A stretch of 38,354 nucleotides of DNA from a virus: IMG/VR virus record IMGVR_UViG_3300037487_000207, positions 1 through 38,354 of that record; one strand, 5' to 3'. Both the position numbers and the translations under genes were made by a program. This document shows, piece by piece, positions 15,576 to 23,093 of the stretch. The notes below the pieces were generated by a model that saw only the letters and a list, made by a program, of their open reading frames with translations, searched no databases and was not told the origin of the DNA. Positions within the stretch are counted from its first letter, which is position 1, and every line of letters begins with the position of its first letter.

Positions 15576-16898
15576 TTACAGTAACCATGCTGGCAGTGTT
15601 TCCACTACTGGCGCTTCTACCGCACTGAACATCGGTGCGGCATTCAAGACCACGGCAACCCGTGAGTCTGATTCGGGAACAACGGTCAAAGAGCCAGCCA
15701 ACTTGGTGACGTACTCAGTTTCCATTGTTTTCAATTGACGTTCTGACAGTTGCTTGGTAACGACTTCGCCACCGACTGTCTTAGACCATGTGAGCTTCTC
15801 GGCCTTGGCTGGACTGACCAGCTTAGTCTCATACACATTGCCCTTGGGAACACCCATCTTGATTAGCTTCTGTGCGATCTCATCCTCAGTCAGTGACCAA
15901 GCACGGGAACCACGACCATTCACCAGCTTCAGACCCGGTACAGACTGACCAGCCTTCATACGACGAAGGGCTTCCTTCTCGACAGCTTCAAGCAACTGGC
16001 GCATCAGGGGGGCAGCTTCCATGATCTGGGTAAGCTGTGCATTGTCCATTGTGGTGGGGTCTTTGTCGGCTGACTGTTGCGCGACATCTAGCACTTGAGG
16101 TTGTGCGACTGGTTGAAACATGATACCGATCTCCTTCATTACATTACCTGCCAGCGCGGTACAAGAACCTTTAGCGCGGCAGAATTTACATTGACTTTCA
16201 CCCGGTACGAGTGGGGCATCTATGGCATCGGTAGCTGCTGCTTCCTTTACCATTTGACCTATCTTACCAAGAATATCCTTAGTGCTGACCTCGTGTGATG
16301 AAATAGTTGGAAGATTTCTTGTTGCCAGTTTAGGCTGGATGATGGTCATCCGAATACGCGTGATGGGATAGGCGGCATTCACAGGCAGTTTAAAGCCAGC
16401 CAACACACCCATTGCATACTGCTCAAGCTGATCGTTGTCCTTGGCGCTTACGATGCCCATACCGTCTTTGTAGTCGATCAGTTCAAGCAAGTCACCACCA
16501 ATAATCTGCACGTCCACTGTGCCGCCCATATCATCACGACCTAACAGGTAGGCAGGCTCGACACGGCACTCAGTCAACACCTTCAGGTTCAAGTGACCTT
16601 CTTTGACCAAGGCTGTAGTTTGCCCAGTGATGTAGTCCAGTGCAACCTGTACACGGGCAGCACGGGCAGCGTCTACAGTGAACGCCCCCTCGTGATCTGT
16701 CATGGTCTGACCAATCAGCACCGAAGCGTAAATGGAGCCAGTCTTTAGGCACTTCTCCAACAACGAGTGGGTGTGAGTACCATCTACAGCAGCAGGGCCA
16801 GAACCCTCATCAGGGAACTTGGCTTGTTCCCGGATGGAACCGGGGCAGCGTTTCCACTGCCCCCGCTTACTCGGGGAAAGAGTAGCATGGGCAGTCAT
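15576..16898 (-). CDS. DUF2800 family Cas4/RecB-like exonuclease
   Basis: A 440-residue protein. After LSPSKRGQWKRCPGS at the N-terminus come a conserved histidine region (DGTHTHSLLEKC, 39-50), GGTVDV with Asp129, and LELIDYKDG with Asp142 and Lys144, the core of a PD-(D/E)XK nuclease. Cys18 and the later cluster Cys237, Cys240, Cys246 (CKFCRAKGSC) are placed as in Cas4 and AddB, where four cysteines hold an iron-sulfur cluster. Phages use the family with an SSB in recombination-linked replication. It starts one base after the upstream stop. Confidence 0.85.
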   Translation of the reverse strand: MTAHATLSPSKRGQWKRCPGSIREQAKFPDEGSGPAAVDGTHTHSLLEKCLKTGSIYASVLIGQTMTDHEGAFTVDAARAARVQVALDYITGQTTALVKEGHLNLKVLTECRVEPAYLLGRDDMGGTVDVQIIGGDLLELIDYKDGMGIVSAKDNDQLEQYAMGVLAGFKLPVNAAYPITRIRMTIIQPKLATRNLPTISSHEVSTKDILGKIGQMVKEAAATDAIDAPLVPGESQCKFCRAKGSCTALAGNVMKEIGIMFQPVAQPQVLDVAQQSADKDPTTMDNAQLTQIMEAAPLMRQLLEAVEKEALRRMKAGQSVPGLKLVNGRGSRAWSLTEDEIAQKLIKMGVPKGNVYETKLVSPAKAEKLTWSKTVGGEVVTKQLSERQLKTMETEYVTKLAGSLTVVPESDSRVAVVLNAAPMFSAVEAPVVETLPAWLL

Positions 16899-16899
16899 C

Positions 16900-17400
16900 T
16901 TAGGCTTTCAGTGCTTCAATGCCGATGAACAGAGCACCGTAGTGGGCAGGGTTCACATCGTTAATATTCTGATAACCAAGGGATACCAACACACCCTGAA
17001 TGCCAGCGCCCTTTACAGCACCAAGCGCCTTGTACGAGGTCATCACGAAGTCAATCAAGCCCTTGGGGTCACTGAATGGTGCAGTACCGGGTACAACTGG
17101 AGCAACCACAGGAGCCGCAAAACTAGGTGGGGCTGGCATAACTGGTGCACTAGAAGGGGATACCGCAACAGGTGCAGGCGCTGCAATGACCACGGGGGCT
17201 GGTGTAACCATCACGGGGGCAACTGGGATAGGTGCAGGCTTTGGGGATTCCACCTTGACAGCCACAGCAGCCACGGGAACGACTACACTTGCAACCTTTT
17301 CACGCACTTCAGCGGGAAGATGGTCAACGAGTGATTGGATCACTTTAGTGTTGGCGAGGATGGCTTGGGCAATTGTGAGGATAACTTCATTGTTGAACAT
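16900..17400 (-). CDS. Two-domain protein with long Pro/Ala/Val linker, unknown
   Basis: A 166-residue protein in three parts: a helical N-terminus (1-40, MFNNEVILTIAQAILANT), a low-complexity linker of Pro, Ala and Val (about 42-108), and a folded C-terminal domain (about 112-166) with LIDFVMTSYKAL and HYGALFIGIEAL. The linker probably tethers two binding domains, for instance nuclease or SSB to another replication protein. The family is not recognised. It overlaps the preceding RHH gene by 14 bases and directly precedes DUF2800. Confidence 0.65.
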   Translation of the reverse strand: MFNNEVILTIAQAILANTKVIQSLVDHLPAEVREKVASVVVPVAAVAVKVESPKPAPIPVAPVMVTPAPVVIAAPAPVAVSPSSAPVMPAPPSFAAPVVAPVVPGTAPFSDPKGLIDFVMTSYKALGAVKGAGIQGVLVSLGYQNINDVNPAHYGALFIGIEALKA

Positions 17401-17578
17401 AGAGACTTTCTTTACGAGGGTTTGGTTTTACTGAGAGGCGGTCATCCATGAACGCTTCTATCATTTCGCGCAAGACTTCTGATACACCACCGTATCTTGT
17501 AGCCTTGTCGTGAAATTTCTTGTGATCGGCAGGTTTAATCCTGACGGTCAAAAACTTGGTGCGGGGTTTAGTTGCCAT
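17387..17578 (-). CDS. Ribbon-helix-helix (Arc-like) DNA-binding protein
   Basis: Sixty-three residues. A basic start (MATKPRTKFLTVRIKPAD) gives the strand of the ribbon, followed by helices HKKFHDKATRYG and GVSEVLREMIEAFMDD, the RHH pattern. As the first gene of the - strand replication operon, just below its promoter, it is a good candidate for an autoregulator of the divergent 17604-17633 region. Confidence 0.7.
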   Translation of the reverse strand: MATKPRTKFLTVRIKPADHKKFHDKATRYGGVSEVLREMIEAFMDDRLSVKPNPRKESLYVQQ

Positions 17579-17595
17579 AATTTAATTCCGTTTTG

Positions 17596-17627
17596 TTGCC
17601 CAAATAATAGCACACATCGGATACACT
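17596..17627 (+). promoter_or_regulatory. Possible + promoter for the primase gene
   Basis: TTGCCC (17596-17601) lies 18 bases from GATACA (17620-17625), or 20 bases from TACACT (17622-17627). Transcription from here would begin around 17633, so translation would use ATG 17668 rather than 17635. It overlaps the - strand promoter, so the two directions may compete. Confidence 0.35.
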
Positions 17628-17633
17628 GTGCAA
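17604..17633 (-). promoter_or_regulatory. Sigma70-type promoter of the - strand replication operon
   Basis: On the - strand, TTGCAC (17628-17633) and TATTAT (17604-17609) are 18 bases apart, a good sigma70 match directly upstream of the RHH gene at 17578. It lies in the 56-base gap between two divergent genes. Confidence 0.6.
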
Positions 17634-17667
17634 CATGGACAACAAAATAAATTCAGAACGGGAAAAT

Positions 17668-20139
17668 ATGAGTGCAATGCCACAAGTTACACAACACCCT
17701 GCATCAGTTGACGCCTACATACGCCACGGGTGGTCACTTGTACCTATCCCCAATGGAACCAAAGGGCCACGCACACCCGGATGGAACCTCAAGGAGAACG
17801 CTATCAAGTCACAGGCTGACCTGCCTGCTGGCTACGGTATCGGTCTGGCTCATGCTTACTCAGGCACGATGGCGTTTGACATTGACGAGTGGGAGATGAC
17901 TGTCGAAGAACTGACACCACAGGGTGTCGATTTACAGGCACTCTACAACGCCAACGATGCCGTGATTGTGGACAGTGGGCGTGCTGGTCACGGTAAGCTG
18001 CTGTACTCCCTCCCGTTTGGCCTAATCCTCCCATCGAAAAAGATCACTATCAAGGGCGTGACAGCCTATGAACTCCGATGCGCCACTGTCAATAATCTGA
18101 CAGTTCAAGACGTACTGCCTCCCAGCATTCACCCAGATACCCACCAGCCCTACCGCTGGGCAGGCAAGGGCCACTGGACACGCTTACCCACTATCCCCCA
18201 GTCCCTGCTTGACCTTTGGCAAGGCTTACTCGAAACTGACAAAGAGCGCACCATGCCATCAGGCGATGCCATCCCTACATCATGGGATGAGATCAAATCG
18301 GCTGTTGAGCATATCCCCGCTGACTGTTCCCGTGAAGAGTGGGTGCAAGTGGGCATGGCGATCCACTGGGCAGCTACTCAGGCAAACCAGAACGACTATG
18401 GCCTGCAACTCTGGAATGACTGGAGTAAGCAATCGGCTACCAAGTACCCCGGCCCACGCGATATGCTGCATCAGTGGGAATCATTCAAGACCAATAAGCC
18501 ATCGGCTATTCGTCTAGGGTCGCTTTTCCACATTGCCAAGCAGCATGGCTGGTTCAAGCCTGCCCCCGATGTCGCATCATTGTTCAGTGCACTGGAAAGC
18601 CCCGACAAGCCCACTGAGTTGTTGGTTGACCTCAAGCCCCTGCCCCCGGTCATGGACTTGTCACTATGGCCTGCTGTGCTGTCGCGCCGTGCCACCGAAG
18701 TGAGCGAAACGGTTGGCTGTGATCCGCTTATCCCCTTGTTCGCTGGCCTTGGTGCTGTCTGTGGTGTCGTTGATGCCCAATCGAGGTTAGAACTTGTGAA
18801 GGGTTTTAAAGTGCCACCCGTGCTCTGGTTGATGACCATCGGGCCACCCGCAGGCAAAAAGTCCCCCGGCTCTAGCCCCATGCTGGCCCCCATTAGGTCA
18901 ATCGAGATCGAAGATCGTCCACGGTTTAAAAAGGAACTGCTGGACTGGCAGGGTCTTGAGGCCATGCACACCAATAGCATGAAAGCGTTTCTAGAGTTTT
19001 CAGGTGGTGCTGACAGTATGCTGGGTGCTGACCAAGCCCCCATTGTCAACGAACTGCCGCCCCAGCCCGTCAACCTACGTATCACTGTTGAGGATGTCAC
19101 CAGTCAGAAGCTGATTCGATTAGCTGCTGACCGTCCCCGTGGCCTGCTTTGTTACCTTGACGAAATGAACTCATGGGTAAACAAACTGACTGACCGGGCC
19201 AGTGGTGAAGACCGTAGCGCATGGGTGCGTGCTTATGAGTCCAGTCACTATGAAATGGATCGAGTGGCTGCTGGGTCAATCACTGCTGACAACCTTGCCG
19301 TGTCCATTTACGGGAACATTCAACCCCAAGTCTTTAAAGAGAATTTAGCAAATATGGCAGGAGATGGACTGATCCAACGCTTCATTCCATGCGTGCTTAA
19401 TACAAATCTGACCCGCCCATCTGTTGAAATCCCCGACTTTCTCTTGAACGAGTCAGCATGGGAACAAACCCTACGGATCATCTATTCCCTGCCCATCACG
19501 GCTTACACGTTATCCCCTGAAGGCAAGGCACTGTTCCAAGAGTTTCAACTTTGGTATGACAAACAACGTCAGGACGAGCAGCTCTTACAGTCTGACGATA
19601 CCTTCATGACCGCATTCGGTAAGATAGAAGGCCTCGCAGGGCGGCTTATGTTGGTTTTCCACCTTATGGAGTCACCCTTCACGATGTCGCTCTCTGCTGA
19701 CCTTGTAGCCCGGTGCATACGCATTGCCAAGGAATACCTAATCCCTGCATTCCGTTATGCACTATCTGATTTAGGCGGTATGTCCAATTTCGACACTTGG
19801 GTGCAGGAATACATCATCCACCATGCCGATAAGGAAACCCTGACACTATCCGAGATTAAGCGTTCAGGCAGGCGTCAACTGGGCAAGACAAACGGATTCC
19901 AAGCGGATCAAATGGTTGTCAACGCCCTTTACGCACTGGAGAAAAGCCGCTGGGTGTTGAGGCTTGATGATGGATCAAAGGAACATCAGCACATTGCAAC
20001 ATGGGCCATTAACCCGGCTTTGAGGACTCAGTTTAGCGACTACCGAACCGAAGTTATCAACGCAAAACAACGCAGGCTTGAGGAGATATACAAACTGAGC
20101 ACGAAGGAGAAACCCAAGGTGAAGGGTTATCAAGCATAA
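17668..20139 (+). CDS. Primase-polymerase / DUF3987 helicase fusion
   Basis: An 823-residue replication initiator. Residues 1-190 form a prim-pol domain with the metal-binding pair FDID (Asp71, Asp73) and later RCATVNN and VLPPSIH. Residues about 205-290 are a PriCT-2-type linker (EEWVQVGMAIHWAA). The rest is a DUF3987 P-loop ATPase with variant Walker A GPPAGKKS (392-399) and Walker B LLCYLDEM (493-500), probably a hexameric helicase. It is divergent from the polymerase operon and ends at a strong terminator. ATG 17668, after ACGGGAAAAT, is preferred; ATG 17635 lies almost at the predicted transcript start. Confidence 0.85.
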   Translation: MSAMPQVTQHPASVDAYIRHGWSLVPIPNGTKGPRTPGWNLKENAIKSQADLPAGYGIGLAHAYSGTMAFDIDEWEMTVEELTPQGVDLQALYNANDAVIVDSGRAGHGKLLYSLPFGLILPSKKITIKGVTAYELRCATVNNLTVQDVLPPSIHPDTHQPYRWAGKGHWTRLPTIPQSLLDLWQGLLETDKERTMPSGDAIPTSWDEIKSAVEHIPADCSREEWVQVGMAIHWAATQANQNDYGLQLWNDWSKQSATKYPGPRDMLHQWESFKTNKPSAIRLGSLFHIAKQHGWFKPAPDVASLFSALESPDKPTELLVDLKPLPPVMDLSLWPAVLSRRATEVSETVGCDPLIPLFAGLGAVCGVVDAQSRLELVKGFKVPPVLWLMTIGPPAGKKSPGSSPMLAPIRSIEIEDRPRFKKELLDWQGLEAMHTNSMKAFLEFSGGADSMLGADQAPIVNELPPQPVNLRITVEDVTSQKLIRLAADRPRGLLCYLDEMNSWVNKLTDRASGEDRSAWVRAYESSHYEMDRVAAGSITADNLAVSIYGNIQPQVFKENLANMAGDGLIQRFIPCVLNTNLTRPSVEIPDFLLNESAWEQTLRIIYSLPITAYTLSPEGKALFQEFQLWYDKQRQDEQLLQSDDTFMTAFGKIEGLAGRLMLVFHLMESPFTMSLSADLVARCIRIAKEYLIPAFRYALSDLGGMSNFDTWVQEYIIHHADKETLTLSEIKRSGRRQLGKTNGFQADQMVVNALYALEKSRWVLRLDDGSKEHQHIATWAINPALRTQFSDYRTEVINAKQRRLEEIYKLSTKEKPKVKGYQA

Positions 20140-20141
20140 AA

Positions 20142-20161
20142 AAAGCCCCGCAAGGGGCTTT
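20142..20161. terminator. Bidirectional intrinsic terminator
   Basis: A perfect 8-bp stem AAAGCCCC/GGGGCTTT with a GCAA loop. On the + strand TTTCT follows; on the - strand the run of seven T residues follows. It sits three bases after the primase stop and 18 bases from the stop of the converging 20179-20406 gene, so it serves both operons. Confidence 0.88.
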
Positions 20162-20178
20162 CTAACGTCTGCATGGGG

Positions 20179-20406
20179 CTACTTATATTGCCGCGCCATC
20201 AATTGCTTGGTGTCATAACCAAATGTGGTTGATCCAATAACTGAAGTATCACGTTCAACAAACCACAATCGTTTGTTTGTATCATATCCATCGGCATCTT
20301 TTACAGAGCGTGAGTAAACACTATGATTCTCAACACCAAGAGAAACAGATGTTTGAATAGCATCATCCTGATTGTCCAATGGGCCAACTACGGTAATTGT
20401 GCTCAT
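20179..20406 (-). CDS. Small early protein, unknown
   Basis: Seventy-five residues, beta-rich, starting MSTITVVGPLDNQDD. No recognised motif. It is the last gene of the second early operon, overlapping the regulator upstream by four bases and ending at the shared terminator. Confidence 0.65.
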   Translation of the reverse strand: MSTITVVGPLDNQDDAIQTSVSLGVENHSVYSRSVKDADGYDTNKRLWFVERDTSVIGSTTFGYDTKQLMARQYK

Positions 20407-20648
20407 TTTGTATCCTTCGCAGGCATGAATTGGGCGTGCATATCGGGCGCCATCACTTCAAGCATTTCGAGGATATCAATCAATCGAATAGTTGCAGGGG
20501 AAACAGCACGCGATCCGTTCTCCCATTTGATGAGTGCATGGGTTGATACGTTGAGCATATCGGCACAATCAGCTACACTCAGGGCCAATCGGGTACGCAT
20601 TTCCTTGATCCGATTTAAAGGGGTTTTAAGGGGTTCTGAGGTTGTCAT
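20403..20648 (-). CDS. XRE/Cro-like helix-turn-helix regulator
   Basis: Eighty-one residues with a five-helix HTH core at about 15-65: RLALSVADCADMLNVS, then THALIKWENGSRAV, the recognition helix and its WENG turn. It is compact, with no protease or dimerisation domain, so it resembles Cro rather than a CI repressor. With no integrase seen, it more likely times early or late transcription than lysogeny. Confidence 0.8.
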   Translation of the reverse strand: MTTSEPLKTPLNRIKEMRTRLALSVADCADMLNVSTHALIKWENGSRAVSPATIRLIDILEMLEVMAPDMHAQFMPAKDTK

Positions 20649-20660
20649 GGTATATCCGGG

Positions 20661-20720
20661 TTAAAGGTTGAAAACAAGGGCTGCAAGGGCCGCTATAAGG
20701 GCCACAAATAGGGCTAACAA
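20661..20720 (-). CDS. Possible 19-residue hydrophobic peptide
   Basis: A TTG-started ORF overlapping the preceding TAG stop encodes (M)LALFVALIAALAALVFNL, a single membrane span. A GGGAA sequence seven bases upstream could bind the ribosome. It is very short and has a weak start, so it may be chance, but the uninterrupted hydrophobic Ala/Leu pattern is striking. Confidence 0.25.
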   Translation of the reverse strand: MLALFVALIAALAALVFNL

Positions 20721-20881
20721 AGTGTTTCCCGTTCCAATCGCTTAATTTGCTCCTTCAAATCGTCTATTTCGCATATCAACGCATCATTTTCACTTTGCAG
20801 GTCAACGATGCGAGCGAATAAACCCGCCAGTCGTGTATCGCCTACTGCATACGCGATTGCTTCAAATTCAATATCAGTCAT
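20714..20881 (-). CDS. Small coiled-coil protein, 55 residues
   Basis: Starts MTDIEFEAIAYAVGDTRLAG and ends in a heptad-rich helix (LQSENDALICEIDDLKEQIK) likely to form a coiled coil. A strong ribosome binding site (TTAGGAGAATAAGTA before ATG) supports it. No function is known. Confidence 0.65.
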   Translation of the reverse strand: MTDIEFEAIAYAVGDTRLAGLFARIVDLQSENDALICEIDDLKEQIKRLERETLC

Positions 20882-20884
20882 TAC

Positions 20885-21070
20885 TTATTCTCCTAATTGT
20901 GAAATGTCAGAGTAAAACAGCTCAGGGTTATATCCTTGATCCGTTTCTATGGATATGGTGCGACCTTCACCGCTTATATATTCGCAGTGATAAGCCACTA
21001 TCTCGCCGCGCCTAAGCATGGCGATTGCTTCGTTATGGGCGGTTATATATGGATCATTTTTGATGCTCAT
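20885..21070 (-). CDS. Small early protein, unknown
   Basis: Sixty-one residues, with a helix (AHNEAIAMLRRGEIVAYHCE) followed by strands. It overlaps the upstream gene's stop by four bases. No motif is recognised. Confidence 0.6.
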   Translation of the reverse strand: MSIKNDPYITAHNEAIAMLRRGEIVAYHCEYISGEGRTISIETDQGYNPELFYSDISQLGE

Positions 21071-21255
21071 TCCGTTTCTTTCTTGGCTAAGTAGTTACAC
21101 CGGGCTATGGCAATAGATAACCCATCAGGCGTGTGAGCGTAGGCACTATCCGAAACGCTATGTGTTAACCCGGTTTTAAATACCGTGTAAGCGTCACGGG
21201 TTGATAACACCCAGTATTTTCCGGCTTCATGTCTGATGTCTATTTCGCGGATCAT
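21067..21255 (-). CDS. Small early protein, unknown
   Basis: Sixty-two residues with a beta-rich first half (KYWVLSTRDAYTVFKTG) and a C-terminal helix (LSIAIARCNYLAKK). A good AAGGGGATAACT site precedes ATG. The fold cannot be named. Confidence 0.6.
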   Translation of the reverse strand: MIREIDIRHEAGKYWVLSTRDAYTVFKTGLTHSVSDSAYAHTPDGLSIAIARCNYLAKKETE

Positions 21256-21265
21256 AGTTATCCCC

Positions 21266-21427
21266 TTAATTGTTCAAATGGTCGTCAAGTATCAGGATGC
21301 AATCGAGTAAAGCATCACCTATCTTTTCATTCTGAGGGAACCAATTGGACAGTGCACTCAGGCAGGCCAATAGGTCATGTTCATCACGCACGGCGCGAAG
21401 TGATGCGAGTAGTTGGGCTTGGATCAT
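21266..21427 (-). CDS. Small acidic helical protein, 53 residues
   Basis: Starts MIQAQLLASLRAVRDEHDLL and is helical throughout. Its ATG overlaps the stop of the 93-residue gene (ATGA), which supports it as a coupled gene. Function unknown. Confidence 0.6.
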   Translation of the reverse strand: MIQAQLLASLRAVRDEHDLLACLSALSNWFPQNEKIGDALLDCILILDDHLNN

Positions 21428-21705
21428 TTGGAAAGCTCGATACCGTACATGAGTGCGCTTATCTTGTCGGACAGTTCACGCGCTGGGCCGTGACCGCCGA
21501 ATATATTGTTCACGCCAGTACCGCCCGACGCGCTCATGCGGTGCAGTGCATAGCCCCCATATGCGCATGATAGGCAATACACGCCGGGGTTTCCCCCGAT
21601 AACTTTGCCCGTATCGTCAACACGATAAATCGGCACGCCATCCAAGCCAACTAGGGTATTAAGGTTTTTGATTTGAGCTTCGAGAAACTTTTGAGTGATA
21701 CGCAT
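21424..21705 (-). CDS. Conserved-looking phage early protein, unknown
   Basis: Ninety-three residues. The pattern MRITQKFLEAQIKNLN, then YCLSCAYGGYALHRM, GGTGVNNIFGGHGPARELSDKI, resembles small proteins found in early regions of many proteobacterial phages, whose role is not known to me. The glycine-rich middle suggests a compact fold. It follows a hairpin-containing gap. Confidence 0.7.
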   Translation of the reverse strand: MRITQKFLEAQIKNLNTLVGLDGVPIYRVDDTGKVIGGNPGVYCLSCAYGGYALHRMSASGGTGVNNIFGGHGPARELSDKISALMYGIELSK

Positions 21706-21731
21706 AAATTGTCCTAACGTTACAGTGAGCC

Positions 21732-21778
21732 AAAATTGACCCCGTAGCCCCTCAGCAAAGGGCTACAGTGGAAATTTT
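21732..21778 (-). promoter_or_regulatory. Intercistronic hairpin
   Basis: A 7-bp stem GTAGCCC/GGGCTAC (21744-21750 with 21760-21766, nine-base loop) is flanked by a second outer pairing AAAATT/AATTTT. It lies in the 71-base gap between two early genes. No T run follows on the - strand, so an mRNA processing or stability element is likelier than a terminator. Confidence 0.45.
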
Positions 21779-21977
21779 AGGCTTTGGTTGGGGTGACTAC
21801 CTTACCCATGTGATCCGCTTGATCCAAGGCTTCGAATAGGCGGTCAGCTAACGAATGCCAAACCTTCGAGCCTAGTTCGTGCACGCCCTCAAGTGAGACA
21901 GCCATTGAACGGGCCTTTTGAGCGTTGGCGTGTAGGTCATTGTGCATAGTGTCGAATTGTGCGTTGTTCATAATCAT
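21777..21977 (-). CDS. Small early protein, unknown
   Basis: Sixty-six residues, helical (MHNDLHANAQKARSMAVSLEG). The ATG at 21977 overlaps the preceding stop by four bases; a second in-frame ATG two codons later is also possible. No motif. Confidence 0.6.
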   Translation of the reverse strand: MIMNNAQFDTMHNDLHANAQKARSMAVSLEGVHELGSKVWHSLADRLFEALDQADHMGKVVTPTKA

Positions 21978-22132
21978 TTAGTTCCCATGATCCGCACCCG
22001 GTCGGTGCGTGCAAAGTAAAAAACGCGGTCAACGTTGACCAGTAGCGCGGTGCGAGGGGACTGCTTCACGCATTCGTTACCGTTACAAACAAAGCGCGTG
22101 CCAATTGGGAGGGATGCAAAAATTGTATTCAT
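21974..22132 (-). CDS. Small early protein, 52 residues, unknown
   Basis: Starts MNTIFASLPIGTRFVCNGNE and is beta-rich (TALLVNVDRVFYFARTDRV), ending VRIMGTK, like a small SH3-type or barrel fold. It is coupled to the next gene by ATGA. It has two Cys residues but no metal-site pattern. Confidence 0.6.
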   Translation of the reverse strand: MNTIFASLPIGTRFVCNGNECVKQSPRTALLVNVDRVFYFARTDRVRIMGTK

Positions 22133-22133
22133 G

Positions 22134-22232
22134 TTATTTCACCAAGCAGTCAAAATAAGCAAGCATCAGGCAGAGACTGGCGGCTAATGTGATGACCGTA
22201 AAGATGAGGGGGAGAGCGAGAGAGCGGATCAT
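22134..22232 (-). CDS. Small single-span membrane protein, 32 residues
   Basis: MIRSLALPLIFTVITLAASL, continuing as a hydrophobic span to a short polar end. A usable AAGG ribosome binding site lies nine bases before ATG, and the stop is one base before the next gene. Early phage peptides of this kind can act on host membrane proteins, but no role can be assigned. Confidence 0.55.
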   Translation of the reverse strand: MIRSLALPLIFTVITLAASLCLMLAYFDCLVK

Positions 22233-22278
22233 TTTGTTTACCTTACGTTACATGGCGACTTTGCCATGAGTTCATTGT

Positions 22279-22293
22279 AACCCATTGGGTTGA
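22279..22293. promoter_or_regulatory. AACCC-N3-GGGTT palindrome, site 1
   Basis: AACCCATTGGGTTGA in the gap below the AP2-like gene. On the - strand it abuts a TACAAT -10-like box (22274-22279), where a bound protein would block the downstream small genes. On the + strand, TTGATG (22290-22295) and TATAAG (22313-22318), 17 bases apart, also resemble a promoter. Confidence 0.5.
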
Positions 22294-22321
22294 TGTTTTA
22301 CGGTTTAAACGATATAAGTTT

Positions 22322-22816
22322 CTATTGAACCCGTTGGGTTGATTGATTATGACTATTCTGCAACTTGTGCATGAACACCGCGCCGTCTCGTTCAGCTTCG
22401 GTTGCAAAGTAGCCCAAGTGTTTAACAGTAGCGCCCACACGCACCACGGCACGAAAAGGTTTGGAATTAGCCCGTGGTGCACGTTTAACTAGTTCGCCCG
22501 TTCTAACCCAGTGCAGAACAATTGACGCGCTAACAATTCGCCCGTTCCATTTAACCTGATTGGCGCAAGGGGTGAAGCGTTCAAATTCAAAGGGTTCATT
22601 GTTGGACTTGTACATTGTCCAAAGTTCACGGCGTTTTAATTTACCGTCAATTTCAACGAATGAACTATTGATTAGCTCAGGTTTCATTCGCTCAATCTTC
22701 GCGGGTTTCATAAGCGAGCGTAAAACGGTGCTACTCAACGAGTTGATAGTGTCAAAGTCCAGTTGCTCAAATTTGGGCAGGGTTAGTGCAAGTTCTACAA
22801 GTTCATCATGATTCAT
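22322..22816 (-). CDS. AP2-like DNA-binding protein, probable HNH-derived regulator
   Basis: A 164-residue protein with a good ribosome binding site (AAAGGATAAAC). Residues about 85-108 (WNGRIVSASIVLHWVRTGE) resemble the part of AP2-HNH homing endonucleases that normally precedes the HNH metal centre. The HNH catalytic residues are absent, and the chain goes straight into an AP2-like domain (FRAVVRVGATVKHLGYFAT, then EAERDGAVF). The N-terminal 80 residues are helical and unknown. It looks like a homing endonuclease reduced to a DNA binder. It heads the early operon next to the repeated palindromes, so it may be a phage transcription regulator. A palindrome also lies inside its 3' end (22328-22342). 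Confidence 0.6.
   Translation of the reverse strand: MNHDELVELALTLPKFEQLDFDTINSLSSTVLRSLMKPAKIERMKPELINSSFVEIDGKLKRRELWTMYKSNNEPFEFERFTPCANQVKWNGRIVSASIVLHWVRTGELVKRAPRANSKPFRAVVRVGATVKHLGYFATEAERDGAVFMHKLQNSHNQSTQRVQ
22328..22342. promoter_or_regulatory. AACCC-N3-GGGTT palindrome, site 2
   Basis: AACCCGTTGGGTTGA, within the last codons of the AP2-like gene, 49 bases from site 1. Confidence 0.5.
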
Positions 22817-22981
22817 GTTTATCCTTTAGTGTGATGTTTTCATGTTACCACGTTTCTTGTTAGATTGTGCCATTGTGACTTTATAAAGGGTATATACATT
22901 TAGGGAAAGTGAAAAATAAGTACAAATTGAAAACATAGTCTAAATATATATCCCCCTGCGGAGGGAGGGTGTCACACTCGT

Positions 22982-23035
22982 ACAAGATACAAGGGTAACA
23001 AAACTATCATTTAACAATGTTACCTTGTATCTTGT
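22982..23035. repeat. Inverted repeat (imperfect hairpin)
   Basis: ACAAGATACAAGGGTAAC (22982-22999) is the reverse complement of GTTACCTTGTATCTTGT (23019-23035) apart from one extra G, with 19 bases between. The right arm is part of the 44-bp direct repeat. Confidence 0.75.
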
Positions 23036-23060
23036 GCGTTAACCATGCCCATTGGGTTGA
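23017..23060. repeat. 44-bp direct repeat, copy 1
   Basis: A 25-base core (23017-23041, ATGTTACCTTGTATC through GTGCGTTA), six bases that differ between copies or border the core, then the palindrome GCCCATTGGGTTGA (23047-23060). Copy 2 begins exactly 77 bases later. Confidence 0.85.
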
Positions 23061-23064
23061 CTGT

Positions 23065-23090
23065 ACCCGTTGGGTTAGGACACTGGGTTA
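23065..23090. promoter_or_regulatory. AACCC-N3-GGGTT-type palindrome and half-site
   Basis: ACCCGTTGGGTTA (23065-23077) is 18 bases after the palindrome of direct-repeat copy 1, and a half-site CTGGGTTA (23083-23090) follows. Together they make a row of closely spaced protein-binding-type sites. Confidence 0.45.
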
Positions 23091-23093
23091 GTC

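Noticed and set aside
20403-20648. Lysogeny switch
   Set aside because: A Cro-like regulator is present, but no integrase, excisionase, partition system or CI-type repressor was found, so a temperate life cycle is not supported.
22290-22318. Strong + strand promoter
   Set aside because: TTGATG-17-TATAAG is a fair match, but it would drive only antisense RNA through the AP2-like gene. It is mentioned with palindrome site 1 and not called as a promoter; an antisense role remains possible.
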